A stretch of DNA of 10,485 nucleotides. Source: JAUNST01 sp964452285. Its GTDB lineage: Bacteria > Patescibacteriota > Microgenomatia > UBA1400 > PJMF01. The notes under the pieces were generated by a model that saw only the letters and a program-made list of their open reading frames with translations, searched no databases and was not told the origin of the DNA. The position numbers and the translations under genes were made by a program. Every line of letters starts with the position of its first letter. The first letter of the stretch is position 1. Below are positions 1-7,807 of this stretch, piece by piece. The stretch spans positions 1 through 10,485 of the forward strand of contig CAYVKW010000033.1 of the NCBI GenBank assembly GCA_964452285.1, in the 5' to 3' direction.

Positions 1-1155
1 CTTACTCCTACCAACCAAACTCTTCACTATTCCCATAAATACTTTATTGACGGTACAATGCAAGCGGGAGTAAGAGAGGGTAATGGTCAAGCCAAAATTA
101 CTTATCTATCCAATGTTAAACCAGCAAGAGTAAATACTAAACTGAATAACGTCAGATATATTAAGGATTGCGGTACTGGTAATTCTTCTGGCGATGGTTA
201 TATTACCTGGATAGAATTACAAGCAATTATTAATGGTATTAATGTGGCTTTTGGAAAAGATATCATTGATACTACTGAAAATGCCAATCCTAATACAAAT
301 CCTTACAACGTGATTACTGACGGAATTATTGACATGAATAATCGTTGTAATGCTAACTCTGCATCTCAAACTTTAAATCGCTGTATTACTGTAGATCTTG
401 GTCAAGCCTACAATCTTGATGAAATCTCAGTTTGGCATTACTGGGCTGACGGTAGAACAACTTATGATAATGTTACTTATGTCTCCGCTGACAATTCTAC
501 TTGGACTAATGTAATTACTACCACTGAGCCAGAAACAGCCAACGGTAAAAGAGTTAGTGCTTATGAAGAAAAAATTACCAGTTCTACTTCAAATAACATT
601 TTGACCAATGCTGATTTTTCTTCTTTTTCTACTGTTACTTACCCATGGGATACAAGCTTAAATAGAGACCCAGCCATAGAACCGACTAATTGGTTTGGCG
701 GTTATAACGGTGGCGTTTCTGATCCTTCCATCGGCTATCATGCTCAATTCGATGATAGCAGATTTCCTTATATTGTGATGAAATTTCCCAATCTCAATTC
801 AGTGATTTCTCAATCTGGTAGGTGGTTGGGCATAACTCAAATTATCAGTGCTGGCACTATTAAACCAAATACTACTTATTTAGTTACTCTAGACATGTAC
901 TTTACTGCTGCGGGTCAAAAAACTGAAGGAGGAATTTATTTTTATAATACTGCATCTTCTTCATATATTTTCCAGCCAACTTATTTTACTTATACTGCTA
1001 CAACTGAAGATCTTAACAAATGGATTACTAGACAATTTGTGATGACTTCTGCTCCTACTTTGGATGCTAGCAAAATTACTTACCTTTATATTTATGGACA
1101 TTATGGAGCAGAAGGTATTCATTACGTCAAACAAGTTTCGCTTAGTCAGATATAA
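1..1155 (+). CDS. Secreted/surface protein with discoidin-like and jelly-roll modules (5' end outside window)
   Basis: The reading frame is open from base 1, so this is the C-terminal 384 residues of a larger protein; the ATG at 58 is internal. The first ~40 residues (ending in a G-V-R-E-G-N-G-Q-A-K-I-T pattern) resemble the end of a glycine-rich repeat domain. Residues ~50-200 look like an F5/8 type C (discoidin-like) domain, with a W-I-E-L-Q strand, an I-T-V-D-L-G strand and a Y-V-S-A-D-N-S-T-W hairpin. The last ~180 residues, beginning N-I-L-T-N-A-D-F, look like a carbohydrate-binding jelly roll (CBM4/9-like). It is rich in Thr, Asn and Ser with few Cys, as expected outside the cell, and more AT-rich than its neighbours. 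Such modules usually bind glycans or surfaces. No anchor or catalytic residues are visible here; the signal peptide would lie upstream. It ends 68 bp before the glycosyltransferase pair, with no clear terminator between. A phage receptor-binding protein is an alternative. Confidence 0.7.
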   Translation, partial: LTPTNQTLHYSHKYFIDGTMQAGVREGNGQAKITYLSNVKPARVNTKLNNVRYIKDCGTGNSSGDGYITWIELQAIINGINVAFGKDIIDTTENANPNTNPYNVITDGIIDMNNRCNANSASQTLNRCITVDLGQAYNLDEISVWHYWADGRTTYDNVTYVSADNSTWTNVITTTEPETANGKRVSAYEEKITSSTSNNILTNADFSSFSTVTYPWDTSLNRDPAIEPTNWFGGYNGGVSDPSIGYHAQFDDSRFPYIVMKFPNLNSVISQSGRWLGITQIISAGTIKPNTTYLVTLDMYFTAAGQKTEGGIYFYNTASSSYIFQPTYFTYTATTEDLNKWITRQFVMTSAPTLDASKITYLYIYGHYGAEGIHYVKQVSLSQI

Positions 1156-1208
1156 AAAGTTGATGTAAATATAGCTTGCTTCTTTTCCAGAACTTTCCCC
1201 TCTTTCCA

Positions 1209-1217
1209 TGCTATAAT
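1209..1217 (+). promoter_or_regulatory. Extended -10 promoter for the glycosyltransferase pair
   Basis: TGCTATAAT is a perfect extended -10 element (TG, one base, TATAAT at 1212-1217). No good -35 hexamer is present at 16-18 bp spacing. A start site seven bases beyond the last T falls on the A of the ATG at 1224, so the mRNA should be leaderless. Position and consensus are seen directly; use as a promoter is inferred. Confidence 0.55.
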
Positions 1218-1223
1218 AACCTC

Positions 1224-2015
1224 ATGATTAGCGTTGTTTATGCCGTTTATAACGAAGAAAAGACTTTATCTCGCTCGCTCGAAAGCGTAAAGGATTTTGC
1301 CGACGAGATTATTGTCGTTGACGGTCGTTCTAGCGATGAAACGGTGAAAATTGCTCGCCAGTTTGGCGCCAAAATTATTAGCACTAGCAATAAGAGCAAT
1401 TTTCATATTAATAAACAAATGGCCATTGACGCTGCCAAAGGCGATTTGATTTTACAGCTTGATGCCGATGAAGTCGTTGATCAGGATTTGCGCCACTTTA
1501 TCGAAAAATTAGCCAAAAAAGGTCAGGCAGTCAGTGACGCCGTTGCTTGGGATATCGCCCGCAAAAATTTATTTTTTAATCATTGGCTAACCAAAGGCGG
1601 TCAATATCCAGATGCCGTCATTCGCCTTTTTTGGCGTGGTCAAGCTTATTTACCACAAAAAGATGTCCATGAACAAATGGTCGTTAAAGGTCAGCTTTCT
1701 CGCGCTTCTGGACATCTTTTACATTACGCTAATCCAGATTTAACTAGTTATTGGCGCAAATTCAATACTTATACTAGTTTTAAGGCTCAACAATTGGCAG
1801 CTGCTCAAGTACCCATTAATTTTGGTAGCAGCTGGCTTTATCTTATTCATAAACCTTTGACCACTTTTTGCAGCTTGTATTTGCGGCATCGCGGTTACGT
1901 CGATGGTAGAGCCGGCTTTCTTTTTGCTTGGTTTAGCGGTATGCATCATCAGCTCGCCTATTTAAAATATTACGAACAGCAGAAAGCCGCAGTTCAAGAA
2001 GGTCGAAAATCGTGA
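1224..2015 (+). CDS. Family 2 glycosyltransferase (WaaE/KdtX-like)
   Basis: A 263-residue inverting GT-A glycosyltransferase that should transfer a sugar from a nucleotide-sugar donor to a surface glycan or lipid-linked acceptor at the inner face of the membrane. The N-terminus M-I-S-V-V-Y-A-V-Y-N-E-E-K is the typical GT2 nucleotide-binding strand. V-V-D-G-R-S-S-D-E-T (31-40) follows, and the metal-binding D-A-D-E is at 80-83. R-L-F-W-R-G-Q (134-140) and V-H-E (148-150) match the pattern of LPS-core type GT2 enzymes. Residues ~195-245 are hydrophobic and aromatic, probably membrane-associating. A TTG at 1176 would add 16 residues but lies upstream of the extended -10 box, so the ATG at 1224 is preferred; it also begins exactly at the conserved domain. 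The stop overlaps the start of the next glycosyltransferase by 4 bp (GTGA), which implies translational coupling. Donor and acceptor cannot be read from the sequence. Confidence 0.88.
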   Translation: MISVVYAVYNEEKTLSRSLESVKDFADEIIVVDGRSSDETVKIARQFGAKIISTSNKSNFHINKQMAIDAAKGDLILQLDADEVVDQDLRHFIEKLAKKGQAVSDAVAWDIARKNLFFNHWLTKGGQYPDAVIRLFWRGQAYLPQKDVHEQMVVKGQLSRASGHLLHYANPDLTSYWRKFNTYTSFKAQQLAAAQVPINFGSSWLYLIHKPLTTFCSLYLRHRGYVDGRAGFLFAWFSGMHHQLAYLKYYEQQKAAVQEGRKS

Positions 2016-3124
2016 AAGTTTATTTTCCTATTAGTCCTTTTGCCAAACAACAAGCTCATCGCGGCGTTGGTCGTTATGACACTTGGCTAAAAGAGTCTTT
2101 AATGAATTTGTCAGATTTCCAAATTGTGACCGATCCTCATCAAGCTGATCTTTTTCATTATACTTTTTTCGATCCTTTTGTTCGCTCTCTTAAACCGCCT
2201 AAACATAAATGTCCTTTTGTGGTCACTATCCACGACTTGACGCCATTGGTTTTTCCTCGCGATTTTCCAGCGGGCAGACGCGCTCACTTCAATCTTTTTT
2301 GGCAAACTCGCTCTGCCCGCCAAGCAGACTTTATCATTACCGACTCTCAGGCTAGCCAACACGACATCAGTCAGATTTTTTCTTTACCGACCGAAAAAAT
2401 CAAAGTCGTTTATCTGGCTGCCAATCCCAATTTAAAACCAGCTTCTCTAGCTCAAATCAAGAACTTGCGCGTTAAGTATTCTCTTCCTTCTCGCTATCTT
2501 CTTTACGTCGGTGATATTAACTTCAATAAAAATTTGCGTCAATTAATCAAAACTCTGAAGTTTTTGCCTCCAAACATTCATTTAGTAATGGTCGGCAAAA
2601 ACTTCTTCCCTCATGAAATTCCTGAATGGTATGCTATCCAAGAGCAACTTCATTTAAGTGAAGTTGAAAATCGAGTTATTTTTCTTAATCAAATTGCCAG
2701 CGATCTAGAACTGAGTGCACTTTACACTGGTGCTTTGGCTTATATTCAGCCTTCATATTACGAAGGCTTTGGTTTGCCAGTTTTGGAAGCTATGCGCTCT
2801 GGTACGCCTGTTATTTGTCATCGCAACTCTTCTTTAATAGAAATAGGCGGTCAGGTCGCTGTTTTTAGTCAGAGTTTACAAGCTCGCGATTTTGCCGCTG
2901 CCGTTCAGGAAGTTCTTGCTTGGACTCCAGAACAGCGACAAAATCGTTTAAACAAAGCTTATGCTTGGGAGAAAAACTTTACTTGGTCGAGCACAGCCGA
3001 ACAAGTCTATCAAATTTATAGTCAAGTTTTAGCCAAACATGCTAATCAGCCTGCTGCTTCTTCTTTGCCAGCCGCTTTGGATTCGTCTCCAAAGCCCACT
3101 TTAGATTCTCAAAAACAGTCTTAG
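2012..3124 (+). CDS. Family 4 (GT-B) glycosyltransferase
   Basis: A 370-residue retaining GT-B glycosyltransferase, probably building a surface polysaccharide with the GT2 enzyme encoded just upstream. The N-terminal half has the acceptor-domain pattern G-V-G-R-Y (18-22) and T-I-H-D-L-T-P (72-78). The C-terminal Rossmann half begins near Y-L-L-Y-V-G-D (162-168), a GT4 donor-domain signature, and contains Y-Y-E-G-F-G-L-P-V-L-E-A (249-260), whose two glutamates (E251 and E259) form the EX7E motif that contacts the donor sugar nucleotide. The start is a GTG overlapping the TGA of the GT2 gene; a weak purine-rich AGAAGGT lies 8-9 nt upstream. The last ~27 residues are a low-complexity Ala/Ser/Pro/Gln tail encoded antisense to the end of lon, so that tail is probably dispensable. 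No membrane segments are evident. Substrate unknown. Confidence 0.88.
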   Translation: MKVYFPISPFAKQQAHRGVGRYDTWLKESLMNLSDFQIVTDPHQADLFHYTFFDPFVRSLKPPKHKCPFVVTIHDLTPLVFPRDFPAGRRAHFNLFWQTRSARQADFIITDSQASQHDISQIFSLPTEKIKVVYLAANPNLKPASLAQIKNLRVKYSLPSRYLLYVGDINFNKNLRQLIKTLKFLPPNIHLVMVGKNFFPHEIPEWYAIQEQLHLSEVENRVIFLNQIASDLELSALYTGALAYIQPSYYEGFGLPVLEAMRSGTPVICHRNSSLIEIGGQVAVFSQSLQARDFAAAVQEVLAWTPEQRQNRLNKAYAWEKNFTWSSTAEQVYQIYSQVLAKHANQPAASSLPAALDSSPKPTLDSQKQS

Positions 3125-5564
3125 TTGGCACAAACTGGATTTCTTTCCGTATTTTTTCTGGGATTTCTGGTAAATCGCGGCGATTATCCCAAGGAATTAA
3201 AACAGTTTTGCAACCAGCTCGATGGGCCGCAATCGCTTTTTCTTTCAGACCGCCGATTCTTAATACTTGTCCTCTCAAGTTAACTTCTCCCGTCATAGCC
3301 ACGTCTTTTTTCACCGGTCGTCCCGTCATTGCTGAAACCAAGGCCGTGACTATCGTTACCCCAGCACTCGGTCCATCTTTTGGCACTGCTCCTTCTGGCA
3401 CATGGATATGAATATCAAGAAGGTCGGCTTTTTTTCTATCAATGTCAAATTTTTCTGCATTCGTTCTAATAAAAGTGTGAGCGGCTTGCGCTGATTCTTT
3501 CATGACATCGCCCAGCTTGCCCGTCAATTTGACACAACCCTTGCCAGGCGCCAAAGCCACCTCAATAAAAAGCACATCGCCACCGACGCTAGTCCAAGCG
3601 AGGCCAGTAGCCACGCCCACTTCACTTTTTTGATTTTGCAAAGACACGTCATATTTTGGCGCCCCCAAAAAGTTTGTTAATTTAGACTGATCAATAGACA
3701 CTTTTTTAATCTTAGGCTTCAGCAAAATTTCTTTTGCCGTTTTCCGCATGACTTTATCTAGCTGTCGTCCCAATTCTCGGACTCCCGCTTCTCTGGTATA
3801 GCGTTCTATAATTCTTGTCAAAATTGGCAATTTTATTTCTACCTGCTCATCCGTTAGCCCGCTTTCTTCAATTGCCATCGGCAATAAATACTTTTGTGCA
3901 ATCATTTCTTTTTCATCGGTGGTATAGCCGCTGTAGCGAATAATTTCCATCCGGTCGAGTAGGGGAGTGGGAATATTTAAAGTGTTAGCAGTGGCAATAA
4001 AAATCACTTGTGATAAATCAAAAGGCATATCTAGATAATGATCTTCAAAATTTTCGTTTTGCGCTGGGTCTAGCACTTCTAATAAAGCCGAAGACGGATC
4101 ACCTTTATAGTCGCTAGCCATTTTATCAATCTCGTCCAACATAAAAACTGGATTGGCAGTGCCTGCCTGTTTTAAGCCTTCGATAATTCTACCTGCCATC
4201 GCTCCGACATAAGTCCGACGATGTCCACGAATTTCCGCTTCATCATGCACTCCGCCTAGAGAAATTTTAGTAAACTTCCGCCCTAGAGCCTTAGCAATAC
4301 TTTTACCGATACTAGTTTTACCGACTCCAGGTGGTCCGACAAAACATAAAATCGTTGGCGCTTTAGCCTCTTTCTGTCTTCTCTGGCGCAGCTCTAAGAC
4401 TGCGATATATTCCAAGATTCTGTCTTTCACTTCTCTCAAAGCATAATGAGACTCATCTAAGATTTTATTAGCTTCTTTGATATTCAGCTTATCTTGACTA
4501 TATTTACCCCAAGGCAGTTCAAACACCGTGTCTAGCCAACTTCGCAAATAACCGCTTTCCGGGCTCATACTGTGAGTCTGTCTGAAACGTTTCAGCTCCT
4601 TGGTGATTTTATTTTTATTTTCCGTCGTGGTTTCTAGTTTTTCGAGCTGTTTATTGTATTCATCTGCCACTTCGCCATCGTCATCAGTATCGCCCAATTC
4701 TTTTTGGATCATTTGCAAACGCTCGCGCAAAATGCTTTCTTTCATATTTTGCTCAAACTTCGCATTGGTCTTGGCAATGACCGATTTTTCCACCTGCACG
4801 ATTTGCAATTCTGTTTCCAGTTGCTCCAGCACTAAATACAATCTCTTACTTACTTCCAGAGTTTCCAAGATTTTTTGCTTCTTTTCTGTCGACGCCGTCA
4901 AGACATTGGTAATGTGATCTGCCACTTCTCCTGGCGGCACTTGGCGCAAGAAACGCAAAAAATCTTCACTATTATTTACCGAACCCAGTTTCACTAGCTG
5001 CATGAATAAATCAAGTAGCCGATTACTCATAATTTTTAATTCTTCTCCCGACAAGTCTTCCACGTCCTCAAGTAGTTCCACTTCAGTGATAAGAATTTCA
5101 TCTTGATGCACCCATGATTTGATTTTCGCTCGATTAACCGCGCGAAAATCCACCATAATGCCGTTTTCTGTCTCTTCCAGATGTTTTGTCTCAATTATGA
5201 CTCCGACTTTATATAAATCTTCTGCTTTTGGTTGTTCCACTTTATTGTCTTTTTGCGCCAAAATAAAGACTAAGTTTTTTGTTTTAGCCGAAGCCCGTAA
5301 AGCTTTTTTCGACAATTCTCTAGAAAAAAGCATTCTTGTCTGCAGCCCAGGGAAAACCGTTCCCTCTTTTAAAGGCGCTACCGGCAAAATCAATTTTTTA
5401 TTTAATTCTTGCGTTTCTTTATTTTGTACAGTTTTTGTCTTCATCTCTGTTCGCTCGCCTATTTTTTGCTCTTTCTCCTCTTTTGCCTTTGTTTTTGCCA
5501 CTTCTTTTTTTGGTTCCGTCTCAGTTTTTTTAGTTTTAATAGTTTTATTCATCTTTTTTTCCAT
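3042..5564 (-). CDS. lon: ATP-dependent Lon protease
   Basis: Lon is a cytoplasmic homohexameric AAA+ serine protease that unfolds and degrades damaged and regulatory proteins. Numbered from the preferred start (840 residues), the order is: a Lys/Glu-rich extension (1-57), the LON N-domain (from L-I-L-P-V-A-P-L, ~58-250), a coiled-coil region (~250-340), then the AAA+ module with Walker A G-P-P-G-V-G-K-T (410-417) and Walker B F-M-L-D-E-I-D (474-480). The protease domain has catalytic Ser733 in P-K-D-G-P-S-A-G and Lys776 in G-G-L-K-E-K, so it appears active. An ATG at 5573 would add three residues, but it lies inside the -10 hexamer; the ATG at 5564 follows TATAAT by 7 nt and suits a leaderless mRNA. 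The ATG at 5552 is a further alternative. The gene lies downstream of uvrB on the same strand, separated by 41 bp from the 5573 ATG, but with its own promoter. Its 3' end overlaps the convergent GT4 gene by 83 bp. The charged N-terminal extension is unusual for the family. Confidence 0.97.
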   Translation of the reverse strand: MEKKMNKTIKTKKTETEPKKEVAKTKAKEEKEQKIGERTEMKTKTVQNKETQELNKKLILPVAPLKEGTVFPGLQTRMLFSRELSKKALRASAKTKNLVFILAQKDNKVEQPKAEDLYKVGVIIETKHLEETENGIMVDFRAVNRAKIKSWVHQDEILITEVELLEDVEDLSGEELKIMSNRLLDLFMQLVKLGSVNNSEDFLRFLRQVPPGEVADHITNVLTASTEKKQKILETLEVSKRLYLVLEQLETELQIVQVEKSVIAKTNAKFEQNMKESILRERLQMIQKELGDTDDDGEVADEYNKQLEKLETTTENKNKITKELKRFRQTHSMSPESGYLRSWLDTVFELPWGKYSQDKLNIKEANKILDESHYALREVKDRILEYIAVLELRQRRQKEAKAPTILCFVGPPGVGKTSIGKSIAKALGRKFTKISLGGVHDEAEIRGHRRTYVGAMAGRIIEGLKQAGTANPVFMLDEIDKMASDYKGDPSSALLEVLDPAQNENFEDHYLDMPFDLSQVIFIATANTLNIPTPLLDRMEIIRYSGYTTDEKEMIAQKYLLPMAIEESGLTDEQVEIKLPILTRIIERYTREAGVRELGRQLDKVMRKTAKEILLKPKIKKVSIDQSKLTNFLGAPKYDVSLQNQKSEVGVATGLAWTSVGGDVLFIEVALAPGKGCVKLTGKLGDVMKESAQAAHTFIRTNAEKFDIDRKKADLLDIHIHVPEGAVPKDGPSAGVTIVTALVSAMTGRPVKKDVAMTGEVNLRGQVLRIGGLKEKAIAAHRAGCKTVLIPWDNRRDLPEIPEKIRKEIQFVPTKTVFENLKWALETNPKRLAKKKQQAD

Positions 5565-5571
5565 AATCATC

Positions 5572-5599
5572 ATTATAACAGTATTTTTAGCAGTGTCAA
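5572..5599 (-). promoter_or_regulatory. lon promoter (TTGACA-N16-TGTTATAAT)
   Basis: The - strand has a perfect -35 (TTGACA, 5599-5594), a 16-bp spacer and a perfect extended -10 (TGTTATAAT, hexamer 5577-5572). The predicted start site near 5565 coincides with the ATG at 5564, so the mRNA would have no 5' UTR. The -35 hexamer lies within the 27-bp inverted repeat listed separately, so a bound repressor would block RNA polymerase. Confidence 0.75.
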
Positions 5600-5613
5600 C
5601 ACATTGCTGCTAA
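5587..5613 (-). promoter_or_regulatory. Inverted repeat over lon -35: candidate CIRCE-like (HrcA) operator
   Basis: TTAGCAG and CTGCTAA form perfect 7-bp arms separated by 13 bp, 27 bp in all, starting one base beyond the uvrB stop codon. The CIRCE element of HrcA-controlled heat-shock genes is TTAGCACTC-N9-GAGTGCTAA, also 27 bp, and the outer six bases of each arm (TTAGCA/TGCTAA) are identical here; the inner three differ. The site covers the -35 box of a protease gene, where a heat-shock repressor would act. HrcA binding is inferred; no hrcA is present in this window. Confidence 0.45.
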
Positions 5614-5614
5614 T

Positions 5615-7768
5615 TTAACTTTCTAAATCTTTGCTCAAGTCGCGCAAAATCGCTGCCAGCTCAAAATCCATCACTTTTGCCGCTTCGGTCATTTTCCTTC
5701 TTACTTTTGGCACTAGTCTTTTCTTTTCATAAGGTGTCAATTCTTCCAAATTAAAATTATTAAGATCTATTACTCCGCTTTTTTTATCCAATTGAATGAG
5801 GAGTTCCTTTTTCTTTTTCCCTATACTCTTTTTATTTCTTGTAATCGTCCTACCTAAAGCATCTTCTGTTTCTATTTTTTCCTCTCTCTCTAACAATTTT
5901 TCTCTGATTTCTTTTTGAATCGATTGCGGCACAATTCCATGTTTCTGATTAAATTCCAATTGAAACGCTCTTCTTCTTTTGGTTTCATCTAGAGCTCGCG
6001 TGATTGAGCCCGTCATTTTGTCGGCATACAAAATTGCTTTTCCTTCTAAATGTCTGGCTGCTCGGCCAATTGTCTGAATTAGGGAAGTTTCCGAACGCAG
6101 GAAACCTTCTTTGTCGGCATCAAGAATAGCCACTAGGGACACCTCTGGTAAGTCTAGACCTTCTCGCAAGAGATTGATTCCTACTAAGACATCATATTTC
6201 CCTTCACGCAGGTCTGCTAGAATATCGCCTCTGTCCAAAGTTTCTACATCCGAATGCAAATAAGCAACTTCAGGCAGTTCTCTATCTGGTCCTGCTAACG
6301 CTCTCATCTTCACTTTGTCATTCAGGTAATCAGTGAGCGTTTCTGCCATCCTTTTTGTGAGAACCGTGACTAGCACTCTTTCGCTTTTTTGCTTTCTTTG
6401 GATAATTTCTTCAATTAAATCTGGAATTTGATTCGCTGTAGGTCTGATCTCTGTTTCCGGATCAACTAATCCAGTTGGCCGCACTAATTGTTCAGCGATT
6501 TTTCCCTGACTGTATTCTTTTTCCCAATCTGCCGGCGTCGCGCTGACAAAAACCATTTGGTTATTTCGTTCTAGAAATTCATTGAATTTTAGCGGTCGAT
6601 TGTCAAGCGCGCTGGGCAAACGAAAACCGTATTTAATTAGATTTTGTTTACGGGAAAAATCGCCAAAATACATCCCTCGTACTTGAGGTACGCTCATATG
6701 ACTTTCATCCATAATGGTTAGAAAACCGTCTTTATTAAAAACTTTCGTATTTTCCTGAAAATAGTCAAGTAAAGTAAAAGGTGGATCGCCAGGATTTCTG
6801 CCGTCAAAATAACGAGAATAATTTTCAATACCATTTACAAACCCAAATTCTTTAATTTGCTCTAAGTCATGATTGACTTTTTGCTCCAGACGATAAGCTT
6901 CAATCACTTTTCCACTTAGCCGCAATTCTTCCAGTCTTTGTTTGAGATCTCTTTTGATTTCTAAGAAAGATTCGTCTTGACTTTTTCCGTTCAAAACATA
7001 ATGTTTGGCCGGATTAATCGTAATCAAATGCCTGCCAGCTGTTTGATAGGCAAATTCTGGCGGCGTTATTTCTGTGCCGCTTTGCGGATCGATGGCCAGA
7101 ATTTGCGTAATTTTATCTTCCAAAGTATCAATGAGCCAGATGAAGTTTTTATCTGCTGCCCAAACTTGAATCGTATCTCCGGCTACGCGAAAAGTTGCTC
7201 GTTTGAGGTCGTAGGGCGAATTTTGATACTGCATTGCTTGCAAACGTGCCAGCAAGCTGGCTCGACTAATTAATTCGCCCTCTTTTATTTCTAGAATTGA
7301 GTTTGCATAATCAGCTGGCGAGCCTAGATTGTAAATACATGACACAGATGCGACCACAATTACATCTTTTCGTGTCAGCAAATTGGTTGTTGCGCTCAGA
7401 CGCAACCGGTCAATTTCATCATTAATGGTGGCTTCTTTTTCTATATAAGTATCGGTGCTACTGATGTAAGCTTCTGGTTGATAATAATCATAATAAGAAA
7501 CAAAATAAGAGACGGCATTATTTGGAAAAAAATCTCTCAATTCTTGATACAGTTGTCCGGCTAAAGTTTTATTATGCGCGAGCACTAGCGTCGGTTTTTG
7601 CGCTTGCGCAATTAAATTCGCCATGGTAAAGGTTTTACCGCTGCCAGTGACACCTAAAAGCACTTGTGCTCGCGCCCCCGCTTGCACATTTTTGACTAAT
7701 GTCGCAATTGCTTCTGGCTGATCTCCAGACGGCTTGTAAGGCGAGACGAGCTCGAATTTATCATTCAT
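5615..7768 (-). CDS. uvrB: Excinuclease ABC subunit B
   Basis: UvrB is the damage-verifying helicase-like subunit of nucleotide excision repair: it is loaded by UvrA, clamps a DNA strand with its beta-hairpin and recruits UvrC. The protein is 717 residues, somewhat longer than the usual ~670. Visible motifs are Walker A G-V-T-G-S-G-K-T (39-46), the Tyr-rich beta-hairpin Y-Y-D-Y-Y-Q-P-E-A-Y (92-101), D-E-S-H (354-357), G-I-N-L-L-R-E-G-L-D-L-P (530-541), motif VI Q-T-I-G-R-A-A-R (565-572) and a C-terminal UVR domain (~680-715) that contacts UvrA/UvrC. Extra length comes mainly from a long Lys/Glu-rich linker (~620-680) and a short insertion near 485-500. A TATAAT ends 9 bases before the ATG, leaving at most about a 2-nt leader, and no Shine-Dalgarno is visible. 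No uvrA or uvrC is in the window. lon follows after a short gap, so read-through is possible. Confidence 0.97.
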   Translation of the reverse strand: MNDKFELVSPYKPSGDQPEAIATLVKNVQAGARAQVLLGVTGSGKTFTMANLIAQAQKPTLVLAHNKTLAGQLYQELRDFFPNNAVSYFVSYYDYYQPEAYISSTDTYIEKEATINDEIDRLRLSATTNLLTRKDVIVVASVSCIYNLGSPADYANSILEIKEGELISRASLLARLQAMQYQNSPYDLKRATFRVAGDTIQVWAADKNFIWLIDTLEDKITQILAIDPQSGTEITPPEFAYQTAGRHLITINPAKHYVLNGKSQDESFLEIKRDLKQRLEELRLSGKVIEAYRLEQKVNHDLEQIKEFGFVNGIENYSRYFDGRNPGDPPFTLLDYFQENTKVFNKDGFLTIMDESHMSVPQVRGMYFGDFSRKQNLIKYGFRLPSALDNRPLKFNEFLERNNQMVFVSATPADWEKEYSQGKIAEQLVRPTGLVDPETEIRPTANQIPDLIEEIIQRKQKSERVLVTVLTKRMAETLTDYLNDKVKMRALAGPDRELPEVAYLHSDVETLDRGDILADLREGKYDVLVGINLLREGLDLPEVSLVAILDADKEGFLRSETSLIQTIGRAARHLEGKAILYADKMTGSITRALDETKRRRAFQLEFNQKHGIVPQSIQKEIREKLLEREEKIETEDALGRTITRNKKSIGKKKKELLIQLDKKSGVIDLNNFNLEELTPYEKKRLVPKVRRKMTEAAKVMDFELAAILRDLSKDLES

Positions 7769-7776
7769 AGATAGTA

Positions 7777-7782
7777 ATTATA
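7777..7782 (-). promoter_or_regulatory. -10 element of uvrB
   Basis: TATAAT lies 8 nt before the uvrB ATG. No -35 match or TG extension accompanies it, so it is weaker than the other promoters here and may need an activator. A start about seven bases downstream would leave a 1-2 nt leader. If it is unused, uvrB would be read from the promoter at 8025-8052 with a ~250-nt structured leader. Confidence 0.4.
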
Positions 7783-7807
7783 CTTGATTTTACTGCGATA
7801 AATAATC

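Noticed and set aside
1176..1223. Longer start (TTG at 1176) for the GT2 gene
   Set aside because: It lies upstream of the extended -10 box and adds residues before the conserved N-terminal strand of the family.
2013..2015. UGA recoding (Gracilibacteria-type code)
   Set aside because: TGA ends the GT2 gene exactly at the GTG start of the next gene, and also ends the 121-residue gene; reading on through either has no support.
5587..5613. Inverted repeat after uvrB as a transcription terminator
   Set aside because: Only 7-bp arms with a 13-nt loop and no U tract follow; its overlap with the lon -35 favours an operator.
4600..5618. Several + strand ORFs (61-164 codons) opposite lon, and similar ones opposite uvrB, rplA and rplK
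   Set aside because: They are antisense shadows of strongly conserved genes, rich in Phe/Ser/Leu from Lys/Glu codons, and show no start signals or domains.
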